DNA of 64,000 nucleotides from Mangifera indica. Taxonomy: Eukaryota > Streptophyta > Magnoliopsida > Sapindales > Anacardiaceae. Location: positions 7,659,228 to 7,723,227 of the forward strand of contig NC_058145.1 of the NCBI RefSeq assembly GCF_011075055.1. Direction: 5' to 3'. A program made the translations under genes and the position numbers. Below the pieces are notes generated by a model. That model had not been told where the DNA came from. It worked only from the letters and a program-made list of their open reading frames with translations, and made no database searches. This document shows positions 1 to 14,300 of this stretch, in pieces; the stretch's first letter is position 1, and the number at the start of each line of letters is the position of its first letter.

Positions 1-552
1 TCCCTTGCCTCCTCTAAAGCGACGATTGGCCGAGATCTGGCCTGGAAAGAAGAAAAGCTTCGTCAGGAGACGAAGCTTTTCGTCTTCCCAGACGAAGACG
101 ACGGCCTTGTCTTCGTCTGGGAAGACGATCGTCTTCCCAAAACTTCCCAGACAAAGACGAGGTCATCGTCTTCGTCTGGGAAGACGAAAAGCTTCATCTC
201 CCAATGAAGCTTTTCTTCTTTCCAGGCCAGATCTCGACTGACCGTTGCTCCAGAGGAGGCAAGGGAGACCGCTGGAGCATGGTGATGCCCCTGGAAAGCT
301 TCGTCGTCGGCGATGGAGCCGGATTCTGTGTCGGAGATTGCCTAGGGGGGGGGGGAATACTATTTTTCAAAACTTGGCTTAGGGGGAAATGGTTTGTTTT
401 TAGAGGTTAGGGGGCGAAAAAGAGAAAATATTTTTAGGGGTTAGGGTTCCGTTAATTTTAACTGTTTATGGGCGGGTATTTGGTATTATCAAAGATAAAG
501 GGTGGAAACTTGAGATTGCAGCATACCTTGGGTGGGAAATAGTCCTTTGGCC
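1..552. mobile_element. Mutator-like miniature element, copy A (left end outside window)
   Basis: The right terminal inverted repeat ends at 552 with GGGTGGGAAATAGTCCTTTGG-CC, the reverse complement of the left ends of the copies at 16812 and 29955. The interior at about 50-225 is a cluster of inverted repeats built from CTTCGTC and GACGAAG words, as in the other copies. A run of nine G lies near 347-355. The left end is cut off by the window, so the target duplication cannot be checked; if the family rule holds it should be the nine bases at 553-561. No protein is encoded: the open frames here are by-products of the repeated GAAGAC words. Confidence 0.75.
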
Positions 553-2338
553 ATAGTAAAATTACTAACCTCCTGTGACACAATAACATTACATAGTAAT
601 TTCCCCTAGTTATAGGGATTATTAGGGGGCTTTTAAAAATTTTCCTAATTCTAAGGCCTTCTGAATTTGACCTAATACACGTACTAGGAAACGTTGGGTG
701 TTGAAATTTTGGCTATGTTCATCTAAAAATCAATTTAATCTCTTGTCAATATATTTCTGTTCTCCTTAATTCCAATTACAGTCACAACTAATCACCAAAA
801 CAATAAACAAATTTGTCAAATTCACCCTAAAAACCTAAAAGCATAATCAAATCACCAAATCATACCTTTTATCAATGTAAAATAACACATATTATTTGAT
901 TTCATATTAAGACTGATCTTAACAATTGCATGTAATGATTTTAAGTTTGAGACATTGTCAATGTGACTTTGAGTTCTGTATATTAGGGTTCATTTTATGA
1001 TTTTGTTGGAAGATTAAGAATCAGAATAATATTGTATTTAATTATGTTAATTGGTTATTAGATAGAACCCCATGGATGTTAGCTATTTTTTATCCATCCT
1101 TTAAAAGGTGCTTAATTAATTTCCCAAATATTTATTTGGTTTTAATCTACTTCTTTGAGTGCACCATATAAGATAAGGAATACAAGTTTTTAAGTCTCTT
1201 TCTCTAGGCGGGAACGTCTACAAACATATCAAGTTGTCAATTATTGTTCATATAATTAGTCGTTTCTTTGAATGTCGTTATGTGATTTTGATTAAGGAAG
1301 AATTTTATTGTATATTAATAATTATATCACATGATTGTAGATATGCAATTATACATATAAGTTAACAAATTTATATTTTTGTTAAAGCTTATTGTTTGGA
1401 CAATACCCAAGTTATAGTTTAAAGAATTTGACAAATTTTAACTAGTTTAGAATAACACACCTTATTAGGTAGAGGGGTGATCCAGAATAATAAGAAATAG
1501 GATGGAAATGTTGTATGATTTTCACAAGAGAGTGTATATAGATAAATATTATTTAATTAGCAAGAAGATTTAAAATGATTAAGAGAGATGCAGGTAGTTA
1601 ATCATATAATTTCATACCAATGGCTGAAAAGAAGGCATAATGTTGGCAACATAACAAACACAGCGCAGAAACTATAATGAAGTGGAAGAGCATAGATGTC
1701 CATTGAGGGATATGTATGTTTATAAATACTCACCTTTAATCCAGCCTTATCTTAATTGATAAACAAATAAATAAATATTTATGTCCATTGTCAGTCATTG
1801 ATTGTTTGGACAAAAAGATAACATGGCACTGTCCAATGCCATTACCAATAAGTTGCTTAATTTTCATCACTCAAATATCATATCCTTAAATTATTTCAAC
1901 TTTGAACCCACTTCTTTTCCACCAAACATAAGCTTGCCTAATGCTTTGTGAAAATGACTTTATTTTCTTTTTTTTATTCCATATCATGCATAAATCTCTT
2001 TCAATTCTATCACCATATTCTCCATAAACTATTTGAAAAATTATATCAAATAGTCAACCAGTGGCATCTGCAAATTTGGTCACTCAAAACAGAATTGGCT
2101 AAATGGAGACAATCTTTACATTAAAAATATATATATATATATGGATTCATGGCTTTCTTTGTAAATAATGGTACAACAACAGCAGTTATTTGTAGAAACA
2201 CAAGTAAAAGAAGCAGGCAGCATATAATTAGTTTAGGCAGGTATCACCTTCTTCCGATGATGTGGGCATAGATCAATGTGTACAGGAAAAGAATGTGGAA
2301 GCCCCTACTGGGGGCACCCTTAACAATTGTATATTGAA
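553..2338. other. Intergenic AT-rich sequence downstream of FPGS
   Basis: I see no gene, RNA or well-bordered repeat here. The part next to 2338 must include the 3' untranslated region and poly(A) site of the minus-strand FPGS gene. A short (TA) run lies near 2128-2142. Confidence 0.5.
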
Positions 2339-5300
2339 TCATCTCTTTAATATCTTTAATACATCTCCCACCAAATGCAATGAGCCGGTTACAAGAACCT
2401 GTAAACATCCCCAGCTTAGCACAATTGTCTTCAAGAAATACTATTTCCAGAAATAGACCCCTTCGACAATTATACCATGATAAAAAACACAGAGAAAAAA
2501 AAGTGGCTTTGGATGTAGAGAGTGCAGCCTTACTGAAAGATTGTCATGATAACACTTACAATGTCAGAGATGTAAGATGCACAAACCACATCAATGAGAA
2601 AGAAATAAAATGATAATCCATTTGAGTTACAGAACTTTATAATCTATTTTTGTCAAATCCTAAGGCTGGCTCTTCCTGTATCTACAAAATCAATTTATCA
2701 GCATGTTTCCTGCTGATGTTTGACATGTGAAAAGAATGTTGAAAAAATAGTTAGAATATTAAGACGATAGAATTTTCAATTTTTCTTATTTTCTGAATTT
2801 AGAACAACGGAAAAGGTGCACAACGTTTAAACGATAACTTGTGGGATATATGGAATATTTCAGCTTGTCTAGCATATCAAGCATAAATATGAATGATATC
2901 TAAAAGACTATGCTTACCTGAACTCTTAATGAGGGGTTTTCTTTAACAGAATCTCTCAACCATTTTATTGTCAATGGCAACGAAGGAAACACAGCACTGC
3001 AAGAAGAACATTTATATGCAGTATTGCAATGAGAAGCAGCCTCATAGAGAAATTCATGCGGAGGTAAGGTCTCTACATAATCCAACTTGGAACTCTTTTC
3101 AAGAACAGGATCTACAGATCACCACAAATGAATGCCAATGAGCTGGTTGGATAAAAGTTCCTATCATTATTGAACTTCCAGTATTCAAAAATGCAAAGTT
3201 AATTAAATCCATAACCACCAAAAAATTAAAAAAAAAATTAACACTTGCAAAAAAAGTTTTGGTCCTAATGACTAGTTGATGCAAGGTAAGGATATGACAA
3301 ATCAATAATTAGTTAATTTTGAGAAGAACAAGGACATTGAAACAAAACAAAGTTCGGTTTCACATTGAATACCAAGAATTGTAACAACTCACAAGAGTTT
3401 ACTAAACAAATCAAAATAACAACCTCAATATAGAAGGCATAAAAGACTTATTATAAAGAACACTGAAAAGATTAAAAAACCAACAAAATAAATCCCAATC
3501 CAGCTTGATAATAACCCTATAATAAATGTAAATCTAATACCAAAACATAACCTAAACATGATCATACTTATCCAAGTTGCTAAGAGTCAATTCATCAATG
3601 TAATCTGTAATCCAAGTAAGCATTGTAACTGCATTACTAGTCTGGCTGTCTTCCAGGTCCATATAGCATGATAAAGGTACCAATCGGTTGTTCCAGAATT
3701 TCCAAATTACCATATGCGTTTCACCAAGATTAACAATATTCCAAGAATGAAACAAGTTTCCATTCCAGTTTACCATTGAGTGTGCCTGAACTATTTATTG
3801 ATGAGAAACCCTAAAGAAGACATGAAGTGAATAATCATGGTTCAAACAAAATCCTAAGAAGTAGTTTTGTTATCTGACAGAAAAAAGAAAAAAAGATGAG
3901 TCTCTCATTCATTGACCTTACTAATAGGAGTATTACTTATTAAAAACATTTTCATATGACATCTTAAATTTAGATCCAATTTTACCAGTGTTAACTGTTG
4001 GAATTTATACATCCTACATTGAAAACAAAAATCAAAATAAAAGGATATATAATGTAATGGGTATGCAAGTTAGATTGATTTAAGTAATTTTAATAATGGA
4101 AAACCAAAACATGTTAAGTTTAAAAGGTTTAATATTTCTAACATGATAATAGAGCTCAAAAGGTGAAGAAATGATTTTGTTTAGGAGATCTAATAGAGAA
4201 TTTGCCAGAAAATAGAGATCATCGGTTACCCTCCTATTGCAGAAAAAGTCCAGAAGTCGTCAGAAAAGCCCAGAAGCTATCAGAATAGTACAAAATCTGC
4301 CGAAAAAATCAGACACTATCGGAAATATTCAGACACTGTTAGGAAAACACCAACACGAGTCCAAAAGCTGCCAAAAAAGTAAAAACTTTGCCAAAAAGAT
4401 TCGTTTTCGCCAAAAAGGTCACCGACAATGTCAAAATAACACAAAAAATGTCGATATAACCCTAAAGACCTTCGTCAACGTCAAAAAGTCTAATCTACCT
4501 CTAAAAGTGTCGATCTACCCATATAGCCCTTCATCATTGCCAAAAAGACTTTGTAGTCCTTTGTCATCACCAAAAAGTGTCGATCTACCTTCGTAGCCCT
4601 TCATCATAGCCGGAAACAGTTCTAATGGCCTTTAGAGGTATTTTGGGGCATGCATAGTAATATTTACTGTGCCCTAACATTGCACGTCCCAAAATATCTA
4701 TAGGGTGAAACAATTCTAACAACCTCACATCTCATAAATAGAATACCCTCAAGAGTCCTCAAATTCAACTCATCAATCTCAATTCTCCAAAAAAACATGT
4801 CTTATATTTTGGCTTATTTCATCTCTTCTACTCAAAACCTTCAAGTGCACAACCATTGTACATATCCATCGTCAAAAACATCCAAAACTAGATCCAAAGT
4901 CAAATAAGTGTGCTATCAATAGATACTCACCAACTCAAAGAAGGTATAAATGTTATCCCTTTTCCTCTTCAAAGTTTATATATGTATCAATGGATATACT
5001 TTTCTCGAATCACAATCATATTTTCCCAAGTCTCCTTTTCAAGGGGAGTCATTAGGTGAAAATGAGTCTTGCAATTTATTCTTCCCAAGCACAAAGCCTC
5101 TTCTATCTCCTTCCTACTAACACCATTGCCTATGCCTATTGTTAAAGTCAATCCTATTGTCCCATTTATAATACATGAAAAGGTTGGAGGCAAGAGGAGC
5201 TAACTCTTGTCAACTTGATTTCTTTGCGCATTCACACATAAATCATTCACAAAGTAGTGATAAACCAGAAGCTCAATTGAGTCAAAGAATTTGAATTTGA

Positions 5301-8300
5301 ATCCAGAGACAAGGAAGAAGAAGAACAATGCCTTTTTGTGTAAATTCCTTCTAACAATATTCACTGATTACAATTCTATTTAAAAAGCACTTCGTCCAAC
5401 ATGGCCTAACTAACTCAGGTTACTATACTCGTGTATTAAAAACGAAATAACATTCACAAAACGATGTTGTAATTTCCTTAATTTGGTTTAATGAAACGAG
5501 TCATATTGGTGGGAGCTAACCGTTGCAAAACAGTGTCACCTAAGTTAGCTCTGTCGATTCAAATTCCTACCACACAAATACAACCAAAAACATTAACACA
5601 ATTTATTATAATTTAATTAATGAATTTTAACAAAAAATCTTGGGGAAAACTTGACTTTCATACTGCCTTGAAAAATTACATGAACTCCACAAGCTTTAAG
5701 AAATCTTATAAGGGAGGCACTGTGCTAGTGAATAAAATCTCATTTAATAACAGATTACTTCCTGCTTAAGTATTAGCACCAGTCACTTCAAACTAACATT
5801 GACTTATAAGACCAAGTCAGTCACATAGGTAGTACATTTGTTAATTTATAATAAATTAAATTCATCTAAAAGAAAGGAATGAACCAAACACTAAGTGTTT
5901 TAGTAAGTGAACCCCAACAAAGGGTATTAAAGAACACTGCGCCACTGAACAAACTAAAAAAACAATGAACTAGGTATTTACCTGCCCCATGAATAATCCT
6001 CTCCCAAAGTCTTTGGAGGCTTAATTGCCATGACAAGTCCCTGCAAGAGATGTCCAAGGGAATGGTCGAGTAAATGGAAGTAACCTTGTTATAGGTTGAG
6101 ATGCTTGGGACGAAAAGCGCTTTTGCAAAATGAGTTCCTGAGCAATATCATATCAAATCATAAATTAATCCAAGCTCAAAGAACGACAACCAAAACTAGA
6201 ATTTTCTTGTACAATGAAAAAAAACTAAATATTCACATTGCTCAAGATAGAGAAGAATTATACTATAAGCATCATTATAGCCATCTCTATTTGTTCAAAA
6301 GTCTGCTTAACTGATAATAAGCATCAAGCTAGCTGTCTTCAACTTAGATAATGGCAAGCATACATTCATAGGCTGCTATTTCATGATTTAGAAGCATTGT
6401 CTATGGTAATCTCACAGTATTTCAAGTAAATTTTAATCTATGTATTCAATTTATTTTTCCAATTAAGTGTTTTTCAATGAAATAAATGACCACTACTTGA
6501 GGAGAATGAGAGTAAACAGTGGAATCTATAGCAGTAAAAGGATTTAAGCAAAACAAATTATGGCAATGCCAAAATACAAAGTTTCATGATTCAGCTAAAT
6601 AATGATCAGAAAACCAAAAAAAAAAACAACAACAACATTAACATGGTAAATTAATGTTGAGATGTGTTCCTTCTATTTAATATGCTGACAAACATAAAAG
6701 TGTAACGCACAATCATTAATAAGGATCAATGTGTGCACGAGAAATAAATTTCCTGAAGATACAAAAACTATAAGTAGAATAAATCATTTGTGTCCAAAGC
6801 AAATATACCTGAAGAAGCACATGTACTCACAAGCCGTGGAAGCAAGACTTGAGGGTCTCTCACCTCCATGCAATTGAATAAAAGAATCTACAAAGATGCA
6901 TATACACCATATAATGTGCCAACAAATGGAAGTGATTTTGTGTGCAAAGATTAATTGAACATTATTCAGCATGCACAACATGCACATTTTCAGAAAGGAA
7001 TTTACTTGAAAGCCCACCTAATTCATAGAAGCTCTCCACATAATTAAAGAATCTATTCCCTGAAACTAGATTTAGCTGTTATCATAGATTTACCTGCTTT
7101 GTTATTTTGATACGCTGCTCAGTCTTTTCCATTTCATGTCTGACAGAACCATTACTTGGAACTTCCACCATATTATGAATTTTGTTAAAAGAATATGCAG
7201 ATGGCTGATTTATATCTTTCACAACACTAGAGAACCATTTGGCACAAGCTTCTATGCTCTCGGGACTATGAGCTCCATCCAAGTAAAAGATCAGATCTCC
7301 AGATGAATTTTCAGTTTTTCCCGATATATTATAGGACACTGGAGAAGTATCATTAACAACCTGAGCCCTCCCTGAAATATGTGCAGTTGAAAGACCTCTA
7401 AGAAATGCCTCTGGCAAATCAGCTTCTTGGTTATCCTGTTTCATCATACATGAATTTTCATGGTAAATACAGAGCACCAAACCACTGAAAGCAGACTAAA
7501 GAAGTGAATGAAATTCTTAAATCATGGATCCTCAGAACCACAGTGAAGATTACTCCTTTTGTTATCAGCAAGATTCCGTATGATTCAACTGACACCACTT
7601 AAAAGTTTTAAGCGTCACTTAATATACCCATTTTCATATGAACCCACCCATCTACCCACATACCTATGGATAGGGTTGAACTCGAACCGAGCCCGTTCGA
7701 GCTCGAGCTCGAATAAGCCCGAAACGAGTCAGCCCTATACGAGCTCATGCTCGAGCTCGAGCTACTCGCCAAATTTTCCAATTAAAAATTTTGATACAAA
7801 ACGATATCGTTTTGACCAATATGTATTAAAACGATGTCGTTTTAATAACGAAAAACGAGCCGAATTGAATTCGAGTTTGGCTTTCATGAGCTCGAGCTCA
7901 GCAATATGTAAACTGAACCGAGCTTGAGCTCGGCTCGAATCCAGCCCTACCTGTGGATGATCTACACATAAAAAGACTAATAAAGTATCCAACTTAGTTA
8001 TCCACGAATATGAGATATTACATGATTAATGAGTTTCCATGACAAAGGAATATCATTAAAATTTATGTAATGCATAAAGAATCATAAAACAGAGGTGGAA
8101 GGTGGAGAACAAACATTGTAAAATATTTTCTCCCAGTTTCCTGTTCTTTGAAGCCAGCATGTACAAAGGGAAACAGCAAGACCTGCATTAATCAACTGGT
8201 GATCACCAGACAAACCAAGTTTTACTCCCTTCAATTTGTTATAATCAAGAGGGGCTGCTATTTTCAAGGGGACCTGCAATTGGTAACAAAAGTTATGCCA

Positions 8301-11300
8301 GAAATGCTAATAACAACAGCCATACCTTTGTGTGTGTAGGCATGGAGATCAGGTTGGGAATCCGTTAGTTTGTGAGTGGATATAAAATGAAGCTTAACAC
8401 GACTAATTATGGACCTCACAAAGGGGTTTTTTAAAAATTTTCTCATGAAAAACATTCTACCTTGGGAGGTGTTTAAAATTATCAGGTAATTTTAGTAATC
8501 TCTGAATAGATTGTGCTACAATGACATTTAATGGTCTCTCCCGGGCATCCTTGACAATTTAATCTTCAAGAAATGTCAGTGGAAAATGAAAATAAAAAAT
8601 GTAACAAGCAATTATAAACTGATTAATAAGTTCACCTGATTAGCAAAATCTCAAAAACTTTTACTTAAGTTACACTTCCTGAACAACAAAGAACAGTATA
8701 AAGAGATAAAAACCATGCCACAACTAAAGCTGTCAGAGGATCAAGTTTAGATAGAATTTGTGTATACCTTGGCTGGAAATAATTATATGAACTTAGATCA
8801 CACTACAAACTACTTTTCAACATATCTGGTCAGACCCTAAGTGCTTATTTCATAAATGCATTTAAAGTAAATTGATTGATTCTATATATATAATGGATTT
8901 GAGAGTGATACCTTCAGCTCTAGGGCCCTATTCTGAATAACATCCATTGCCTCAGAAAGCTGGGGTACTGTGAATGCGGGAATTTGAGGCTTCAGAAGCA
9001 GGAAAGAAATCAACCAAATTCAGAATATACTTGAAAATGAAAACTTTCAATCTAAAAAGAAAATACCGCAATTATGAAACAAGCAACCCATTGCTACAGT
9101 AAATTATATATAAGCACGTTGAACTTCCTGCATGAGTTTTATACCTTGAAGATTCCAGCTTTATGGGAAGCAATCTTACTGAGGGTATCACCTGCACAAG
9201 ATTATCATAAATGCCCAGATGTAAAAAAGAAATTAGCTTGTTCTTTTCACAGATCTTTCAAAGCACACAATTTAGTGGAAATTTTGAGAAAAATGCAAAA
9301 AGATTAAAGTATGAGAGCCATGAACTATTATATAACAGATGAAGCACTACCAAAAGAGAAAATAACATAAATGTGCCACAAATTTGCACTTAATAAAATT
9401 GTGTCTATCTATAAGCAATTGGGAAAACTTGTAAAATAGAGGGTTTAAGAAAATGACGCACCTAATGCCTCCATGTGATCCATTCCCAAAGAAGTAATGC
9501 CACAGACAATAGGTTCTTTAATCTGGATATTCATCACCAAATTCCATGTTGGGTCATTTCATCCTCAATATAATATTTAGAATCATTTCAAAGAAAAGCT
9601 AATACAATAAACAAGGTAATATTACTGTTTTCCCTTTTTAATCTTTGGTTGCAAAACCTTATTAAAAAATAGTAGAGATATAAGGTGCAAAATCAAAAAC
9701 CACCATAGGCACTTCTAGATGGGATGCATACCACATTTGTTGAATCATTAGTTCCTCCAAGACCAACTTCAATAACAGCGACATCTACCTATGCATGAAC
9801 TGTAATTAGTACAATGAAGAAACTGAAAATTTCTTTTTCCTTGAAACAAAACTGAGAAGATAATTCACCAATGGCTATAGCAATAGCTATTCATAATTAT
9901 GTGACAGACACATGATTCATCCATGGAAAGTAGCAACACATCCAAGTTTTTTAATGGAGTTTGGATATGGATGGTTATTGACCACTACTAGCCAATTATA
10001 TTGAAAGAGGAAGAAATAAGCTTTCAACAATTTGTTTAGACTTCAAAGCTTATTTTCTGTTAGCATAAGCTATAGTAGATGCATTCCCATATCTGAAATA
10101 TAAGCATTAATGAAAATGAGATATAGCACAACTAACCTGTTCACATACAAATATTTTAAACGCCAATACAGTGAGGAACTGAAACAGTGGAGGCATCGGC
10201 AAATCATCTGTAACACTTTCCTGGAAAATGAATTCTCTATTATAAGAAAATGTCATAAATCAACTTGATCCAAAAGCAGATTAAGGCATCAAGGTAACAT
10301 TTTCCCAAAAAGCCAAGAGAAGAATTTTGGAAATATATTATTGTACAAAGCAATAAGTAATTTCACAAATTTAAAATTATAGTTCTAAATTTGATTCAAC
10401 GTTCAGGCTCAAAAACCTGCTCTAAATTTTGGTTAAAAAATCCTTCCACACTAGAGAACATCCTGCTTGCACTTGAAAAGCAATTTTCACAACTGTTCAT
10501 TGTTTTAGGCAAATACAAATACCTTTATCTTTTTATTTACAGGTGCCTCTCTACCTCAACCAAAATTCCAATCAAAACAAGATAAAATTTCTTTCAGCAA
10601 ATCAAGTATTCACACCACAGCAACAGTGCAAGAGATAATAAAAAGGACAACTTAACTCAATCATTCTCAAATTAGTTAAGACTGGCTCCATGAGTTAAAA
10701 GGATTAAAAGAAACAGATAAAGCAACCCTAAACTACTAATTGAGTTTATTTAAAAAAAAAATTAAAAGAAAGAATAATATAGCAGAGGTTTGCTATCAAA
10801 CAACAACTAATAAGAAATTTCTGTTGAGAGAACTTGATTAGAATCTAAAGGATGTGACTCAGCGAAACAAGTAGACAAGAGAAACCCCTGAAAAACTGTT
10901 CAGAAAATAAGAATGGAACAACAAAACAATTCCATAGTAAAAATAAATGTAAAAGCTAAAGTAAATGATATCCCAGCAGTAATAGAGTAGTATGAACTAT
11001 TACCTTCATCAGGTTCCAACAACCCCAAAAATAGTGTAGAAATTTGTCTTCAGTTATCTCCAAACTACAAAGACAATCCATGTGAGTAATGGGAGCCAAC
11101 TTCAACTAACCTAGTGTTGAGAAAAGTAGAGTAGAGGAGCATTCACATGAACTTTAAAAATGAATTTTTCTTTAACACATGCATACTTATACACACATGA
11201 GAAAATATAAGATTGAATCAGCTTTGAACTGATAAATTGAACTTTCATATGTAGCAAAGACACACTCATAAGATCGCCCCTATTCTGAAATGACTAAGAA

Positions 11301-14300
11301 TACCTTCCACAATATAATAAATCACACCCAACCTAGAGACACATTAAAACCTAAATCTACTGATCTCTACATATGACCAAAAGAGTCCTCAAGTTGACCT
11401 CAAATCTAGTTGGTCACCAAATTTATCTAAAAAGAATCAAATGTAGTTCCATATATTGGAAGGCAACCAATGAACATGATCACTACACAGAAAAGGATAA
11501 GCTTCAAATGTCGCATGATAAATTGTTGATGTAATTGTATAATAGTAAAAGAGCAACACTATGCATACCTACTTTGAGTACACAAATGCGTATACACTTA
11601 TGTATGTCATCACATGATTAGGTGTTACTTTATCTTTAATTCAAAATCAACCAATTACATCATAACTCACATAAAGTATACATCCATTTGTGTATTCGAA
11701 GTAGGTACATATAATTTTACTGATAGTAAAAATTGAATGCCACAAAATTTAGCTACTATTCTAATTGCTTTTCTGTGTTTTGGCACTGAATTTCAATACT
11801 ATCTTGAATCTGCTCTAATGGTGGTTGTAAATTTCCCACTAATAATACTTTAAGCTTATTTCATACAATTATGTACAAAGTCCAAAATAACCTAGGTAGT
11901 TGGCATTTATTTAAAATAGAGAAAAAGAGAAGGTCATCTTCAGCAGTAGGCACTGTTAAGAACACTTACACTATCATAACATAAGGAAATCAACACTAGT
12001 GAAGGCTTCAATTTAACCATACATGCTGCTAGCATAGATTCAGTTACAGTTAATGAAATTAGCCAGAGGTGCGTATAAAACAGTTCAAACCATAAAACTA
12101 GATTGAACCATTTGAGATTCGCAGTTTGGTTTGGGTTTGAAAACAATTTGGGTGGATTAGAAAAAATTTTAAAAACAGTTTATGGTTTGGATTACAATTT
12201 GGGCAGTTTCCAAACCAGATCAAACCATAAACCATTGTGTATATATGTATGTATACACTTAGACACGTATTTTTTATGCAAATGATATGTATTTGTATGT
12301 CATATTGGAATGGTGATAGCTATAATTTTGTTTGGTTTGTTTTTGCTGTCAAAATTGAACCTTAAATGTGTGAGGAATGCTGAAATTTTTGAAGAACTTT
12401 AATCAAGGGCATGCAACATTTGTTGATTAGGCTTAGTTTGCTTATTATCATTATTTGTGATTGATGTTATATCCCATACTCTTAGTTTTGGCTTAAAGCA
12501 ATAATGAGATTGTAGTTATTATTAGAATGAATAAGTGTATTATATAGGACTTGCAATCGATTTGTTAGAGTGAATCTAATGATTTGATAGATAGATCAAC
12601 AATATATTGATCAAAATTGAATACGAAATTTGTCACTACTAATCAAGATTCAAAGTTTTCTAATCATGCACATTAATAAGCACATCACTTTGCTTATTCA
12701 CGATTAGAACACATTTAATTATGTAGACAACGATGTATATTTAAAATTCTCGGTGCTTTGAGTCTAAGATAGAACTGACACTAAAAATAATTGAAATTCA
12801 AGAAACTTTATAAATAGATAAAGGAATAAAATCTTCAAAATGTAATTCGTAACAAATCTTTTGTTGATAAACTATTATAAACCCAAACCACAAACAAAAT
12901 TAGAACAAACCACAATTCTCTAGTTTGGTTTGGTTTGGTTTGAACCACAAAATGGTACGGTTTAGTTTGCGATTTTGCAAAACAATTTTTTTAAGTTTGG
13001 TTTGAAAAATTTTATAAACCAAACTAAACCGAATCATTCACACCCCTAAAATCAGCATTATTTGTTTAAACACTAGACCTAGAAAGACTAATTCATGCAT
13101 CAAATGCACAGAGCACAAGCTTAATTTCATAGATACATTATACTTCCTCAGTAAAATTAATCATTGAACAATATCAATTAGGCCTTGTAATTATCTTTTT
13201 CATAGACAATATCAATCAAGCCTTGTAATTATCTCTGTCATAGTTACCTTCCCTTGCCAAAAGACCAGTTTTAATAATCTGTTTTCAATTCTTTGTAAGG
13301 GAGAATTCTCATGTAATGCTAAATATACACCCAAAACAAAAATATTAGTCACAATGATGATAAAAGATAAAACATTTCAATACTAACCCATTTATGCGGA
13401 TTCTTTCTCTCACATCAATTAGGTGAGGGGATGTGAAGAGTCCAGTTCGAAAACCACACTCTCGTAAGATAGCCTCACAAAATGTGCATGTTGAACCCTA
13501 AAATATATATTCAATAACTTAAAAAGCAAAACAAGGAAAATAAAGAACAAGTAACAATATTGCTAAAGCCATTTATTCCCAGATGTCTAGCTCGGCTCAA
13601 ATTGGTGTTTGACTCAATTTGCGTCAAATTTGAATTGAAATTTTAGTTCAACGACTTGGCTTAGCTCGAGTCTTCTTTCAGCAATACTATTCATTCCATA
13701 AATGATACTAATTATGCTATTGGTAGTACTATTCATCCCATGGGCAACTTTTCAATGCTATATTTGCTCAGCTCGAACATAATGGACTCAAGCCAAATTT
13801 GAGTTAATCCATGTTCAAGCTCGGCTCGGCTCGGCCTGGCTTAGCTCAGGTCCAACCCTAGATGCATGAGTTTATGCCTATTTGGGAAGGATAATGATGA
13901 ACAAATTAATATAGTAAAGTAGAAATGTGGGATAGTACCTTCCCTTTAGTTCCAGCAACATGGATGATCTTTAGCTTAGCTATATGCTCCTCCAAGCCTA
14001 ATATCTATTAAGTAAACAAAAGTATTTTGATTTCAATCTTCAACCAATACTATTTCATGAAGAATAGACAAAAACAATCTCCAATTCAAAGCGGAAAGAT
14101 AACAGTTAAATTTCAATAAGAAAGTCATCCAATGGAAAGAAATGCAAACCAAATTGAAGAATAACAAATCAATAATCAAACTAACAAATATAGCACAAAA
14201 GAATAACATTTTACTATATAGAAGAAATTATAAGGCTATTAAAGGTGTATAAACCAATCTATTGCCTAAAGTTTCAAGAATTAAATTAAGGATGGAATAA

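Noticed and set aside
5..410. Two overlapping Ser/Lys/Arg-rich open frames at the left edge
   Set aside because: They follow the GAAGACGA inverted repeats of the Mutator-like element and have no protein family features.
4237..4596. 119-codon basic open frame
   Set aside because: Its text comes from a CAGAAAAG/CCAAAAAG tandem array in an FPGS intron and it resembles no protein.
3996..4721. Solo LTR
   Set aside because: The ends look right but no target duplication was found, so it is kept only as an LTR-like repeat with low confidence.
7559..7992. Overlapping open frames on both strands rich in Ser, Leu and Glu
   Set aside because: They are produced by GAGCTC repeats of the hAT miniature element inside FPGS intron 11.
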